A DNA stretch of 64,000 bases from Strongyloides papillosus (lineage: Eukaryota > Nematoda > Chromadorea > Rhabditida > Strongyloididae). The notes beneath the pieces are model-generated. The model made no database searches and had not been told where the DNA came from. It saw nothing but the letters and a program-made list of their open reading frames with translations. The stretch spans positions 930,001 through 994,000 of the forward strand of contig SRSI01000068.1 in assembly GCA_005656395.1 (NCBI GenBank), given 5' to 3'. How positions within the stretch are numbered: the first letter of the stretch is position 1; each line of letters begins with the position of its first letter. Positions 24,601 through 38,724 of this stretch are shown in pieces. A program made the position numbers and the translations under genes.

Positions 24601-27345
24601 TACATCAACATTAGTTAATAGATTGAAAGCTCAATATAGCCGATTAGTTGTCCATTTAATCTGAATATAAAATTTCTAAACTTTTAACTATGAAAGTTTT
24701 AAGGGTGATATATGTTTAGAAGTATTTCTTTTTATTAGAATTGCTTATTAGTTATCTTAATAAAGCATTTTATATATTCTTTAGTTCATTTATTGTCACC
24801 TGGATAATTAACTTTTATGAACACACAGGTGTTTTCTAAATACAAATATATTGAAAACATAGTCATAGTACATGATATACTTTGACTGTTTTCAAGTAAA
24901 ATAATCATTATACATCTCTTGTTCAGTGTCCACAAAATTTTTCGTAATTAAATCCTTTTGAGGGTAAATAGAAAATATAAAATAAAGATATAGTTCATTC
25001 AATATATTTTTTAACTTCTTCATGGTACACAAATGCCTCGTTATTATTTTGTGTTAATTTTGTAACATTAAAGTAAAATATTTTTTGAATGGTCATAATG
25101 TGTTTTGAATTTACTAATCATGATGAAGCAGCGATATCTATTGCAGTTTCTATCATAAAATTAGTAACAATAGAAATTGTAGTATGAGATATATCTTTTA
25201 AAATCCAGTATATTTATTCAAGGTCATGTGTTATAAACAATATTAAGAAATGATGATTTGAAAGTTTTTACACAATAGAATACATAATTGTCTATAAATT
25301 TAAAAAAATCATATCCATTTAAAGGGAATATTTAATAATTGGTTAGCTAAACTGTCGTTGATGGATGTAGTTGTAAATATTCTACTTTTTTAAATTTTTT
25401 ATATTTTCCAAAGAGGTGTATGAATACTAAAAAACAAAATTTTGTAACAATCTTAAGTTTAACATTATTTTGTTATCTAATAGATCGTATGACATCGTAG
25501 TTGTTTTTTAAGAACAAAATTATATTTTGTTGATTCATTCTCAAAATTTTTTTGTGGTTAATCATAGATTTTGATTTGTTTGTGATAACAAAGTAGTCAG
25601 AAAAACATAGGAAGTAAGAGTATTTTATCTAAGATAAATCTCTATTATCCTAAAAGAGGTTATGTTCTTTTCGTGAGGATGATTCATTTAAAAATAGTTA
25701 TTCAACAGAATACTGTTAAAAAACATATGAAAACAATATTCTCTTCTACACACTCGATAATATCTTAACAGCATATGTTTATAACTTTTAACTTAATATG
25801 AATCTTAATTATCTACGTTTATTTTGTATATATTAATGTTAGTGTCAATAAAACAAAAAAATCGTTGATTCAGAAATTTAGGTAAACAAAATTATCAAAT
25901 TGGTGGAATTATTTTTAGCCAACAAGTTTACCATAAATATCATGGTTTTTTATCTGTTTACCAATAAAATTTGGATCATTTTTATCCAAGAATTATCATT
26001 AACGACTTTTCTAGTAAACATAAATCTGACTACAGTTTGTATAACTATATTAATTAAATATTACCTTTAAAAAATAAAAATGGCAAAAGTAAATAAAAAG
26101 TGTTTTGTCTTTATTTTATTTCAATAATATTAACAAGAACTTAAAATGGAAAAAAGTGTAAATAGTGACAGTGGTTCTCAAATATGAGCAAAAAATAATA
26201 GCATATAATTTTTAAGATTTATAAAATTAAAAAAATGTTATACTCCATTTCATTTTCAGAATTAAGTGTAATTTTAAATTTCGTGACTTACCAAATAAGT
26301 CATTTTTTAATGTTTTGATATTTGTTATAAGAATTAACAAAAAAAACAGTAATAAAATTCTCTTAATACTTGCATTTTTATTTATAACAATTTTATTAAT
26401 AAATATAAATTTGACTAAACTATTTCAGCATATGACGTTATTAGATAACAGTACACTTTAAAAAGAAATGTTTACCTTTATGGATCATCAAAATAATAGT
26501 TGAAAACTCTTTTATATAAAAGTTCCTCTATTTGTATTAGGGAAGAAATAAATTTCATAACTTTAATTCAAATCTATTTAATAATTATTAAAATGAATAA
26601 GATAATAAAAAGTGCATTAGTTATTGAATATTTTATAGATATATTTTTATTAACAATGTTCTAGCCATAACTTTTTCTGTTATATCCTATAAAATTGTTT
26701 TAGTATAAAAGTATTCTAGTATAAACATTAATAACGATATAGAAAAGAAGATTTTCATTTAAAGTCGAAAGCATAATCTGACTTTTATTATTTGAATTAT
26801 TTTTATGTCGTTTTTAAAATAAAAATATTCAACAAATTTTTTTAATATTTCGTTTTAAAGCCATGCTTTATTTTGAAGTATTAATTATTAATTTGTTAAA
26901 GTATTGTAATATCAATGTATTGAAAAAATTTAATCACTCAATTTTGAATAGTATATTTCATTGAAATACAGATAATCAAGACATCGAAATGTAATAGTAT
27001 TTAAAATATTAACCAATATAAATTTTATAAATTATTAAGAATATTTTTTTTATATTATTAAAAGAAGGAGAATAAGAAGATGTCATGTTGACAAGGAAAC
27101 TTTTGTAAAGATTTTATTATTACTTATGAATCATTTTGATAAAGTATTTTCTCATTCAAAAATATTTTATACAAATAGCATGAAATGTTAATCCAAAAGT
27201 TTAACGATAAGAGTTTATGATTATACAATTAGTTAGGGGAGTGATAAAATTCAGAAAGATAAATAACAGCCTTTTATATTGTGTCATCTCAATATCATTT
27301 TTACTATAAATTCATTGGGTTTTTCATTTAAAAGTCATTTCGAGA
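24601..27345. other. AT-rich intergenic region, no gene seen
   Basis: About 2.7 kb after the FBXO30/40-like gene, whose AATAAA signal is at 24759-24764. No supported ORF, RNA gene or clear long repeat. Very AT-rich throughout. Confidence 0.6.
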
Positions 27346-28597
27346 ATGAAAATCTTATGGACAATATTATTACTATATACATTTGTTACGTTACTTTACG
27401 GTAACTGTAATGTTCAAAAAGCTTTTACATTACAAGGTGAAAAAACATTTAATGGAACAGACAATGTTACATGTCCTAATAAAGATGATAAATGTGCAAC
27501 AATTGTAGGATATATACCTGAACTATTTAATGGTCAAAATCAAGATTGCTCATCAAATATTTTTGATTTTATAACACAGCAATTGTATGTAATAAGACCA
27601 GACTTAAAAATTGAGTTTGACAGTAAGAAATTTCTTGATGATGCAAAAAAAAATTGTTCTGTAAGTTATTTTTATATTTATAAAATATTACTATTAAATT
27701 TAGAACAATTTGAGTTCTAGCATATTTGGAAAACTTTTACCAGGAAATTATTCAATGTTTATATCATGCTCGAATTCGGGAACAGACCCATCTACTGACG
27801 GTGCACCTGACATTCCTCCTGTTTCGAGTACAAAACCCCTTGCTACTTGTCACAATGGTAATAGGAAGTAAGGTTTTATGTAAAGAAGGTTATTGTACTT
27901 TCTATGAATATTCCATAAATAATACAGAAGATTTTAGTACTGCAAGTGGATCATTTTATGGTTGTCCAAATCAACTTTATGATTCAATGAGTACATTACT
28001 ATTGACTGATAATAAATCTGGAGCTAATTATGATGATCTTCAAAAGGTTTCAAACTTTTGTGTTCAAAAAAAGAATAATACTTTGAAAGGAACCTCACAA
28101 AAGTACCAATATTTTTATTATATAAATTGTAACATTGATGGTGATATAGTTATTAAAGATATCCCACAATTACCACCAGGATGGTTTCAAGCAAAAGCAA
28201 AGTATGTCCATCTGAAACTTCAGGATATTTTGTTAACATGACAACTAAAAGTGAAAATAAAACAATTAACTGTAATGAAGGATATTGTGCATACGTTAAA
28301 GCAAGAGTATTAAATGTTGATGGAGTATTTCAAGGATGTCCAAGTTCTATAGAAAATGTAATTAATGAAATTAATAATCAAACAAAAGGAGTATTAAACA
28401 ATACATTAAGTGATTTTATTAATAAATGTAATAATAAGACATACAAGAAGGTTGATATTGTAAAAGTTGTTGATATATACATGGATTGCTATGATGGTGA
28501 TCATCCTGATATGAGTGGAAACAATTCATCAATAATCAAATTCAGTTTTCTATCTTTTTTAATTGTAGTATTTTACTTTTTTGTACATTTCATTTGA
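27346..28597 (+). CDS. Secreted, probably GPI-anchored Cys-rich protein with three tandem modules (two frame breaks)
   Basis: Not a family I recognise. Exon 1 is 27346-27660 with signal peptide MKILWTILLLYTFVTLLYGN; the 43-nt intron ends with TTTAG at 27703; exon 2 runs 27704-28597. Three modules of about 110-130 aa recur, each with CxxGxC- or CPNxxxxC-like cysteines, then a GC(P/S)S/GCPN-like turn, then a late Cys pair: TCPNKDDKCATI, LCKEGYCTFYEY ... YGCPNQLYD, NCNEGYCAYVKA ... QGCPSSIEN. Modules 2 and 3 are preceded by similar Pro/Ser linkers starting DIP. The extreme C-terminus is hydrophobic after NNSSIIKFS, as for a GPI signal. Many N-glycosylation sequons. Frame breaks: one extra base near 27866-27873, one missing base in CCC at 28163-28165. 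Probably a surface or secreted protein. Confidence 0.6.
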
Positions 28598-29587
28598 GGA
28601 ATATACATTTTTTCTAACAAACATTGATATTTGATACTCAATGTTAACGAGTAATGTGTAATTATGAAGATTACTTTTATAAATTATATATACTTTATTT
28701 GTCATTTTTATACTAAGTAATAAAACGTATTGTCAAATGAAAAATTGAGATGATTAATAGACTTTTAAAATTTAAACAAATTATATTATAATTTATGAGA
28801 AAAAAATTATGATTTTCAAACATTAAAATTATTTCCCATAATTTTTTTTATTTGTTTTTACTATGCATTTTTTTGCTTGTTGTAATATCAAATATTTATT
28901 ACCTTGCCTCCTGTCTAAATACTACACATGGGGGAGCATATTTCACAAACTTAAATAAATAGTATGAATGACAATTTTATGTATGATATTATTATAAAAA
29001 TCAAAAGAAAATATTCAAAGCAATTATCCATGATCTTTTTTTAGAGATATATCAAATATTGAACGAGAAATATTTACATCTCATGTTGAACTTGTAACTT
29101 TTAGATGATGATTTGTGATCTTTACTAAGTAGAACAAATTTTACAACGAAAAAGACAAAATGATTAGTAAATTTCAAAAAAATTTAAAAGATTAGGTTGT
29201 CGAACAAGCCTTATCGTTATTTTAACAGAATTTCCAAAGCGCTATAATTTTAATAAGAAATTTATTTAATTTGTAATATTCAATCGGTCCCCCGTATCAA
29301 CGGTAGATTTGTTATAGAGATTACCACGGATACTAGTGAACCGTAGTATTCCTTATTTTTTCAATGTGTTAAGATCTTTAAATTTTAATTATTATATATT
29401 TTTTTTTCTATAATTGTAGACAACAATGATCTTTTAGTTAACTTAATTTTAAAAAAATAAAAAATTAAATCGTAAATGGAGCTTTTAATACAAGATAGCT
29501 AAAATAAAAATAATCGCACGTATCTCCATGTTAAAACTTTCTAGTTTCTGGTAATTTTTAAACCGCGGATACGGAGGCCCGACTGTG
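28598..29587. other. Intergenic region with GC-richer inverted repeats
   Basis: AT-rich with no ORF, except two GC-richer patches at 29283-29352 and 29562-29588 that stand out from their surroundings. The first contains inverted repeats described separately. Confidence 0.5.
29295..29352. repeat. Imperfect inverted repeats in a GC-richer island
   Basis: GTATC-aac-GGTA is mirrored about 16 bases later by TACC-ac-GGATAC, and the second arm overlaps a further hairpin GGATACTA-gtgaacc-g-TAGTATTCC. The patch may be a mobile-element end or a structured RNA. No matching ORF nearby. Confidence 0.35.
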
Positions 29588-29768
29588 TTCTAATTTCAAT
29601 AGATTTAAATAAATATTTCACTATTCAATTTTGAATCTAAATTTTTAGTTATATAAACAGATTTGTTTTATCAATTTTTATTGTTAAAATATGTCCAAAA
29701 TATTTTAAGATTAAAGAATTGTTGTGAAGTATAATGAATATTCTTCAAATATTTATGGTTATTGAGAA
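29588..29768 (+). repeat. Direct repeat copy 1 flanking the M13 locus
   Basis: About 180 bases, clearly similar to 33075-33249 in the same orientation, with small indels. The pair brackets the M13 pseudo-peptidase and the decayed coding patch, so it probably marks a local duplication. Confidence 0.75.
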
Positions 29769-29899
29769 AACATAGTACTCTATACCTAACAAACGTTTGT
29801 CTTGCAGGACTTCTATGGGTGACATAGAAAGCATAATCAATCGATTTTGTTGAATTGTAGATATCACTACCTTTAACAACACGATTATTGTAGAAGAAA

Positions 29900-30290
29900 C
29901 CAGAATGACAAAGAAATTACATTTAGGTGTTATTACTGCAGGATGATACCCAAAATCACTATTAGGTTTACATTCTGGACACAATTGCCTAAAATAAGAT
30001 AAACCATTTTCATTTTTACTACCCCAAAACTGGAACATAAGACCTGTTAGTATTATTTGGTACTGAATCTATATTAATATCAATCACAGGTAAACTGTCA
30101 AATACGTAATTTCAATTTTAATTGGTTCAAGAGGTCTTCCTTTTTTCTCTAGCATTTTAACATCATGAAATGCTATAACTTTGCCCTTTGCAACTGCTCG
30201 GAATTGGAACCTTCCGTCATTGATGCCAGAGTACGTCTCAATATATCTTTGTAACAATTTAGTTAACAGAAGTAATTATATTTTTGAAAA
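29900..30290 (-). pseudogene. Decayed or frame-broken coding patch, family unknown
   Basis: On the minus strand the three frames carry, in order, coding-looking segments: GRFQFRAVAKGKVIAFHDVK with KGRPLEPIKIEITY; then LPVIDINIDSVPNNTN; then SKNENGLSYFRQLCPECKPN followed by DFGYHPAVITPKC. Each segment ends at a stop and resumes in another frame within a few bases. I do not recognise the family. It could be the 3' end of a secreted-protein gene damaged by indels (real or consensus error). No start codon or signal peptide identified. Confidence 0.4.
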
Positions 30291-30771
30291 CTTTGTTAGT
30301 ATGGAAATCTTAGTGATTATGGTTCTTTTATATTCTTAAGAACTTATTAAGATGTAGTAAAACAATAAAAAAAATTTAACTGCTTTTAACAATAATTCCT
30401 TAAGGTGGTAAATAGAAATAACTAATTATAAATATAATATCATTGAATATTTTGGAATACAAAGTTATTTACCTTTTATTTCTTTGGCAATATAGTTAAA
30501 CAATGAGATTATCTAATATTAATATTAGAATTTCTTTTCAAATTTATATGCAATATAGATTTTATTGATACTTTAATTTTTATTCTGTGGAACATTTTCT
30601 GAAATTTAATAATCTTCACGATAATCAAAAAATTATAAAAGAAAGTAATGTTATAGGGAAAACTACTTCATAAACATTAACATCGATTAAAAAAGTTTTT
30701 ATTTTAAAGTACTTTTATATGAATAAAATGACTTTAAATATTTTTAATAATAAGATTATTTTTTAAGATTT

Positions 30772-32268
30772 CTACCAAACCTTACATAAAGGAGTAGTTT
30801 TACTATAAGGTGATCCATGGGTGCAATTGAAAATTCTTATAAATGGTTCAAAGTTTCTCAATGTCATTGTAAGGCGTACTCTTCCAGTGAATCCATCCAT
30901 ATCTTTAATAATTCCTGATTTTCTCTTATCCATAGGATCATTACAGTATGTTCTGGCATAATTCATGAAGAATAATTGTTCAAAGGTAAGTCTTTCAAAA
31001 CCAGGAATTAAAAATTTGTCATCATTGTTTGACTCTTGAAGATATCTTTTGTAAGCTCTATATACAACTTCAAGACCACCACTATCGGCAACAACTTTAT
31101 TCATTAAGCAAGTGTAATTTCGAATTACCATTCTATTATTTTTGATATCACGAGCATATTCGTCTTCGAAACATTTCTTCTTTTTTATGTATCCCATTCA
31201 TACTGAGATGTATCGTTGTGATCTTCTATTCTTAGATTTTCGAAATCGTAGGTCCTTAAACGTTCATCGACTCTGGTAACTAATTCTTGTCCAATTAAGA
31301 AGCCCATACATCCGTATTGAAGAGATTTAGGGAAGCGGCAATCGAAGCATGGATGTCTAACAATAACTGGATTAATCATAAATCTATTTGAGTGATAACT
31401 GTAGTAAGCATTTTTGTAAACTAAATCTTCAAGACTAACAATTCCACTAAGATGTTTTGAGACATAATCAACACAGATATCCATATTCTTATCATCATGC
31501 GGTACAACACAACTATAACTATCAATATCTTTCAACATGTCATTAATTGTAGTGTTTGGTGAATACTCAAAGTAACTATAACATTTTTCCATGAATTTAG
31601 TATCTCTTAAACGTTCAATGTGACCTCTGTAGAATTTCAATAATGAAAGTCTTTTAATGAATTTCCGTTTAGCAGCCTCTGTCAATGTAACCTTGTTTTT
31701 CATTTACTAAATTTTCCATTTCATATTTATTGGCCTCAAATATCTTTTCAAACATGTCATAAAGATGATCATAATCAAAGCTTTCTGTTAATTTCTTCAT
31801 GTATACAGAAAGGAAAGCATAGAATCCGAAATGTTTAACTTTTTTCATACAATCGTTTCTAACTGAATCGGTGTATACTTCACATTTCTCAGTCATACGA
31901 TTGATTTTTTGCAAAGCTGGGTATTTAGAATCAAAATCTCCACGTAATGCCTCTAAAAATTAATAATTAGATAAAGAGAATTTTTTATTACTTTTCTTGA
32001 ATTCTTCGAAATCATGGGCATTCTCAACTAAACATCCTCTCTTATCAACGTCACTTTGTTTTCTAACACTTTCTAACCAGGTTCCACAGGTGTAATCATA
32101 AAAGTCATCACATGGTTTTCTCATTTGATTAACATATTTAAGAAGAGATTTTGAAGTAACATTAGCATCGAACAAACAGTTCATTCTACATACATCAGCA
32201 AATGATGATTTTAAGAGAAATAGATAAAATAATATAAGAATGTTCCGAATCATTTTGGGTGATTGCAT
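30772..32268 (-). CDS. M13 (neprilysin-like) secreted pseudo-peptidase, truncated and frame-broken
   Basis: Exon 1 is 31992-32268 (a signal peptide begins at the second Met, 32253: MIRNILILFYLFLLKSSFAD), then a 39-nt intron (31953-31991) and exon 2 to 30772. M13 hallmarks in order: KPCDDFYDYTCGTW; NAYYSYHSNRFMINP; FDCRFPKSLQYG; then GQELVTR where active enzymes have GHEITHG; NKVVADSGGL where they have GENIADxGGL; LTFEQLFFMNYA; and the C-terminal CKVW. Both zinc-binding His residues and the third ligand Glu are replaced (Q, T, K); only the general-base Glu remains. Length of about 485 aa is well below the usual 700-750. Two frame breaks: an extra base in the T run 31696-31700 and a missing one near 31193-31195. 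It is a pseudoenzyme or a pseudogene. Confidence 0.8.
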
Positions 32269-34129
32269 CTTAACGAATGATTTCTATCAAAGTTTAGTTA
32301 CTTTTATACTAATTTCAACACAAACTAATTCTTTTCTTTTAAATGCCATGAAATTGAATAGAATATTTTTTATACCATCTTCCTTTGTGACATTAAACTA
32401 TTATTTATTTTTAAAAATTTTTTTGCAAACATCAAATTTTTATGATCATTGGAACATATGATATTCTTAAATTTAGATATGTATATGTTATTGGAAAAAA
32501 AAGAAACATGCCGTTAAAAAATATTTAGTTTTGGTAGATTTTATTGAAAGAGATTAAGATTATGGTTGTAAAGTTACAGTTCAAATTTTTTAAAATAATA
32601 AACTAGTAATTTTCTGTTAGTCATATTTAACGTTAATTTTATGCTATTTATTTTCTTTTCCATAAGCATATTTAACTAAAATTTTTCTTAAAAAAATGTA
32701 AATTTTCAAGTGTATAATCAGCTTTTCATAAAAAACATATGAAATCTAATAATCAATAAAAAATTATTACTTTTTTGTTCAAAAGAAAATTTATTGTTTC
32801 GTTTGTTGAAATAGGAAAAAAATTGTATTGAAGAAAAAATCATTGTTCAGTTACTTGCTTTCAAAATAAAATATCAATATTCAAATTTAAAAATATTCTT
32901 CAATTGTACTTTTATCAAACATTTTACTTTAAATAACAAAAAATTAAATTTAACAACAAATTATTTAGGAAATATCATAAAAATTAAAAAAAATTTGAAG
33001 GCAAGTAATTGCGAAATTTATTTGTGTTGTTGAATCCGTTAAATTATAACTGTTTAAGAATCTCAAAAAATATATTCTAATTTCAATAGATTTGAATAAA
33101 TATTTTATTATTTAATTTGAATCTAAGTTTTTATTTATATAAACAGATTTGTTTTATCAATTTTATCGTTAAAATATGTCCAAATATTTTAAGATTAAAG
33201 AATTGTTGTGAAGTATAATGAATATTCCTCATATATTTATGTCTATTAAAAAGTATCACACTGGTGATATAATAACACTTGAATAAGTTATTGATTTGAA
33301 GAGTTTGTTTTAGGAGATCTTAAAATGTCCTATTCAAAGATTGGAAGAAATCTCAAAAGTCGACTACATAAAACCACAAATATATGTTTATCTTGTTATC
33401 AAAATTGAGTTTAAAATAAAATTACAATATTGTATTACGAATTTATACTATGTATCCATTTATTTGGATAAAAATATTGAAGAATGAGAAGAATTGTTAA
33501 ATAATGATCATAAAATATCCTGTGAAATTAGAATTCTATTATTTTACTCATACTGATATAAACAAAACCAGTTCGAAAACAAACAACGAAAGAAAATTTA
33601 ATTAATAAAAACAGTTTAAAGCGTTGCTTTACCACAGACTAATTCACAATCTTCAAACAATTTGAAATCAAAAAATATAACTACTAACAGAATATAATAT
33701 ACCTTTGAATAAAGTGTTAACATGAAAAAGAAGACATGAGCATGATATTGTGCTTCAAGAATTGAATACTTTCTTTAACTAACAATAATAAGTTTTAAAG
33801 GCTAATAAAAATGTAATACATTATTGTTTACGCTTAACAACGTATAGAAATTATTTAAAACAACGATTAAATAAAATCATTTTAACTAAAAGTATTTGTA
33901 TAAATTATTTTACTAACATAAACTTTTTACCATATATTTGATGATAAGTAGATATATATTTGCAATTAATGAGATCACCATCGAGCAATCGGTCTTTTAA
34001 AAATTAATATTGAATTTAGGTGATAGAGTTAGTGATACTAAAGAAATTGAACTCATTTTTTGCAAAAAAAATATACATAATAATTTACAACTAGAACTAC
34101 AATCATAAAAAAATATTAATATAATACAA
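32269..34129. other. AT-rich intergenic region
   Basis: Lies between the start of the M13 locus and the 3' end of the PARP-like gene. No supported ORF. Contains the second copy of the direct repeat (33075-33249). Confidence 0.6.
33075..33249 (+). repeat. Direct repeat copy 2 flanking the M13 locus
   Basis: Matches 29588-29768 in the same orientation over about 175 bases with scattered substitutions and short indels. Confidence 0.75.
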
Positions 34130-35817
<1,688 letters not shown>

Positions 35818-36316
35818 CCTGAAAGAAGGAACGACAACAGTACAATAAATGTGATAAGAACTATTTTAAATACGCTTGATGTAGAAATAAGTACGAGTAG
35901 AGTAATTTATAAATTATTAATTTTTTCATAAATGATACTCAATAAATATAAACTTCAATAAGAAAAGTTTAATCATGGATTAAAAAACTACAGTTCGAAC
36001 TATTATAGAATAATGTCTAAGATACTACTAAGAAATTTTAATAAAATATATGGATGGTAGTGCTAAGATCAAAGCTTGAAAGCACTAATTATAAAATATT
36101 TAGCATGTACTTACATTCAATATATAAATAGATGATCATTCTTCCTCTTAATTGATGACAAGTTGAAGAATCCCATGTACATATCACTCCAACCTGGAGG
36201 TGTTCTGATTTTTTTTATCTTAAACAGATTTTTATCGTAAATTATAGTAGTCCTTTCCCAATTAACTCGTCATTTACAATTTTTTCTATATTTCTTAAAC
36301 GCCACATTTCGCAATA
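35818..36316. other. Bidirectional promoter region between PARP-like and SET genes
   Basis: 499 bases between two divergent chromatin-type genes. No ORF seen. AT-rich. Confidence 0.5.
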
Positions 36317-37573
36317 ATGGAAGACTCATCGGATGAAGATGAATATTTCCAAGAGTACTACGATGAGGAATTCTTTGAAGATCTTGGGACTGTCACTGCT
36401 ACAGATAAAATTTTATTTGTTATCGGCAGAAATGAGGACAGGGTAAGTATAATACTAATAGAGTCCATAAGACTTAACTTTTATTTTTAGACAAAATATC
36501 TTGTTGTGACAGATGACTATGGTGACAATACTCCTATGTCTGACTACATTAAAGTTTATAAGGTCACTAAAGATATTGATGAGCTCATGAAAGCAAAAAT
36601 AAATAGACTAAATGATCGTCATTGCATTATCAGTGCACTCGCTAGACAAAATCCTGATGTCCCTCTACGTATGAATCCGTTTGCACCGACCAATGACGAT
36701 GATTTTGACATAATGGTCAAGTGTATGTATTTGTCGTGGAGTTACTATTTTACGACAACCAAGTCGTTCCGAGGAAATAAGGTTTTCATCGTTAATTATG
36801 TCGATGATGAATGGCCTCAATTTGTCTATGAAAATCGTTCTATGAGTGCAGAAGAGGGTAAATTTAAGAATGTGCCAAAAATTAAGGGATGTACGGATTG
36901 CGACTCAACTCCTCATGAAAATGGCTGTACTGAAGTCAAGAAGTGGTTCATAGGAATTTTTGGAGACCTTTTGGATAAAGATGCCTACTTACCATTTTTT
37001 GAATGCTCTAATGATTGTAGCTGTTTTCGCCAAACAAAAACTATTTGCAAGAAGCGTATTTCTTGCCTGAATCGTGATAGAATACCACTCGTTATCTTTA
37101 AGACCGCTGATAAAGGATGGGCACTTGCAGCAGGAAAAGATATGGAAGCTGGTAAACTTGTTACAGAGTATGTAGGAGTCATACATGATGATGATGAAAC
37201 TTCCATAAGGTCTGACAGTACATACACTTTCAACATGGATTATATGAGAGAACCACTAGAGGAAAAGTATGGACCAAATTTAAAAAGGGACTACCGCTTT
37301 TATCTTATTGACTCAAAAAGATTTGGCAATGAGTCAAGATTCGCAAATCATTCCTGTGATCCAAATATGGAAGTAATTGTTTCTTTTGGTACCTATAAAT
37401 GTCCAACGTACCACAAAGTTTTTTATTTTACAAAGAAGAAAGTTCCAATGGGCAGTGAATTGACAGTCAAATATTTCCACACTCCTGGAACAGATGTTAC
37501 CAATGCAGTAAAATGTCATTGTGGTTCTGTAAATTGTATGAAATTTTTACCTATTGTTCAAAAGTCCAACTAA
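36317..37573 (+). CDS. SUV39-type histone lysine methyltransferase (chromo-like N-terminus, pre-SET, SET, post-SET)
   Basis: Probable H3K9 methyltransferase. Exon 1 is 36317-36442 (42 codons, acidic EDSSDEDEYFQEYYDEEFFE then KILFVIGRNEDR), a 48-nt intron, exon 2 36491-37573; 402 aa. The exon junction region (ILFVIGRNEDRTKYLVV) resembles a chromodomain start. The pre-SET has GCTDCDS and FECSNDCSC with zinc-binding cysteines; the SET domain has KGWALAAGKDMEAG, YVGVIHDD, SRFANHSCDPN (the NHSxxPN substrate/SAM motif) and ELTVKY; the post-SET is CHCGSVNCMKFL. Departures from consensus: GWG reads GWA, and ELTFDY reads ELTVKY. AATAAA at 37635-37640. The exact orthologue is not assigned. Confidence 0.85.
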
Positions 37574-38724
37574 TTACTATTTTAAATGATTTTTTTTTAT
37601 GTTAAGTATGTATATTTGTATTATATATTTTGTTAATAAAGTTTTTAACACACGTTTATTTGTACCCATTATTGTGTATTTGGAATAAAGATCCAACATT
37701 AGAATTTCTAATCCCCCTATATTATGATTTGATGTTGTAAATTTTGCATGGCAATTGATCTATAAAGGGACTACTGGAATTAAAGATACTACCTCTATGG
37801 ATTGACATTAATCTAAAATTGCTAAAAATAGCGATTTTTGTGCATTAGTGGACGCGCTGCACTTTAATAAAATATTTAACATATAGAAGTATATAAATTT
37901 AGTTTCTGTATGTCATTATTGTTTGTTGAATAACTCATTCACTATAAAAATAAAATAATCATGATTTTTTGGAATTTTTAAAAGGTTTTTCGTAACGACA
38001 ATACTGAAGACAGATTAAACTTTAGATGGAATTCAATTTTTATTAATTTAAACATCTAGTACATAAAATTTACTAATTTAATGGATATTAAAAAAATGTA
38101 CACCCATTAATAAATCTTTAGCAAATAATAATCTTCTTTCTGACATCAATTTACTCTTATATTTTTTTTCACTCATATGAGAAATCAACAAATTTAAAAA
38201 AAAATTGAATATTGACTTGAGATAATTGAAAAATTATAGATACAATCATTGGGAAGATACAGTCTTGAAAAATTAATTTAACAATTCACAGTACAATCAT
38301 TTATCATTTTTAATTAAATTATAAGTTGTAAAATTTGTTTAGTTTAACTTTTATACGAATAAAAATTTGTTTCATTTTTATAAAGTAAAAATGCTGTCAT
38401 TGTTGGCGTGTGTAAATCTATATAAAGTATCTTACATTCATTATTCAATAAATAATGATATCTATTTGTAGTTTTTTATAGCATTCAGATGCCAAAGACA
38501 ACGCTATTTTATAACAGGCTAAGTGATAATATGTGAATCTGAATTTACTTTCTTGCTTTTTAATGAGCAAAATTTGAATATAGTTACCAAAGTATATTTA
38601 ATTTGTCAAAAATTTGTATTTTTGATTTGGTCATTTTATTGTTGACAATTAAAAAATTATATATTTGTTTATAAGTTATATACCCAGTTTAAAATAGTTT
38701 TGAATACTAAAATTTAGAAACAAA
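37574..38724. other. Intergenic region with left flank repeat of the MATH-BTB array
   Basis: After the SET gene's poly(A) signal (37635-37640) there is no ORF. From about 37720 to 38650 the sequence is similar to about 44730-45390, listed as a direct repeat. Confidence 0.6.
37720..38650 (+). repeat. Left direct repeat bracketing the MATH-BTB array (promoter region of copy 1)
   Basis: Segments such as ACTACTGGAATTAAAGATA..., AAAATATTTAACATATAG and GGTTTTTCGTAACGACAATA recur in the same order at 44730-45060, and the block around 38570-38650 recurs near 45320-45390. The middle is less conserved. Confidence 0.6.
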
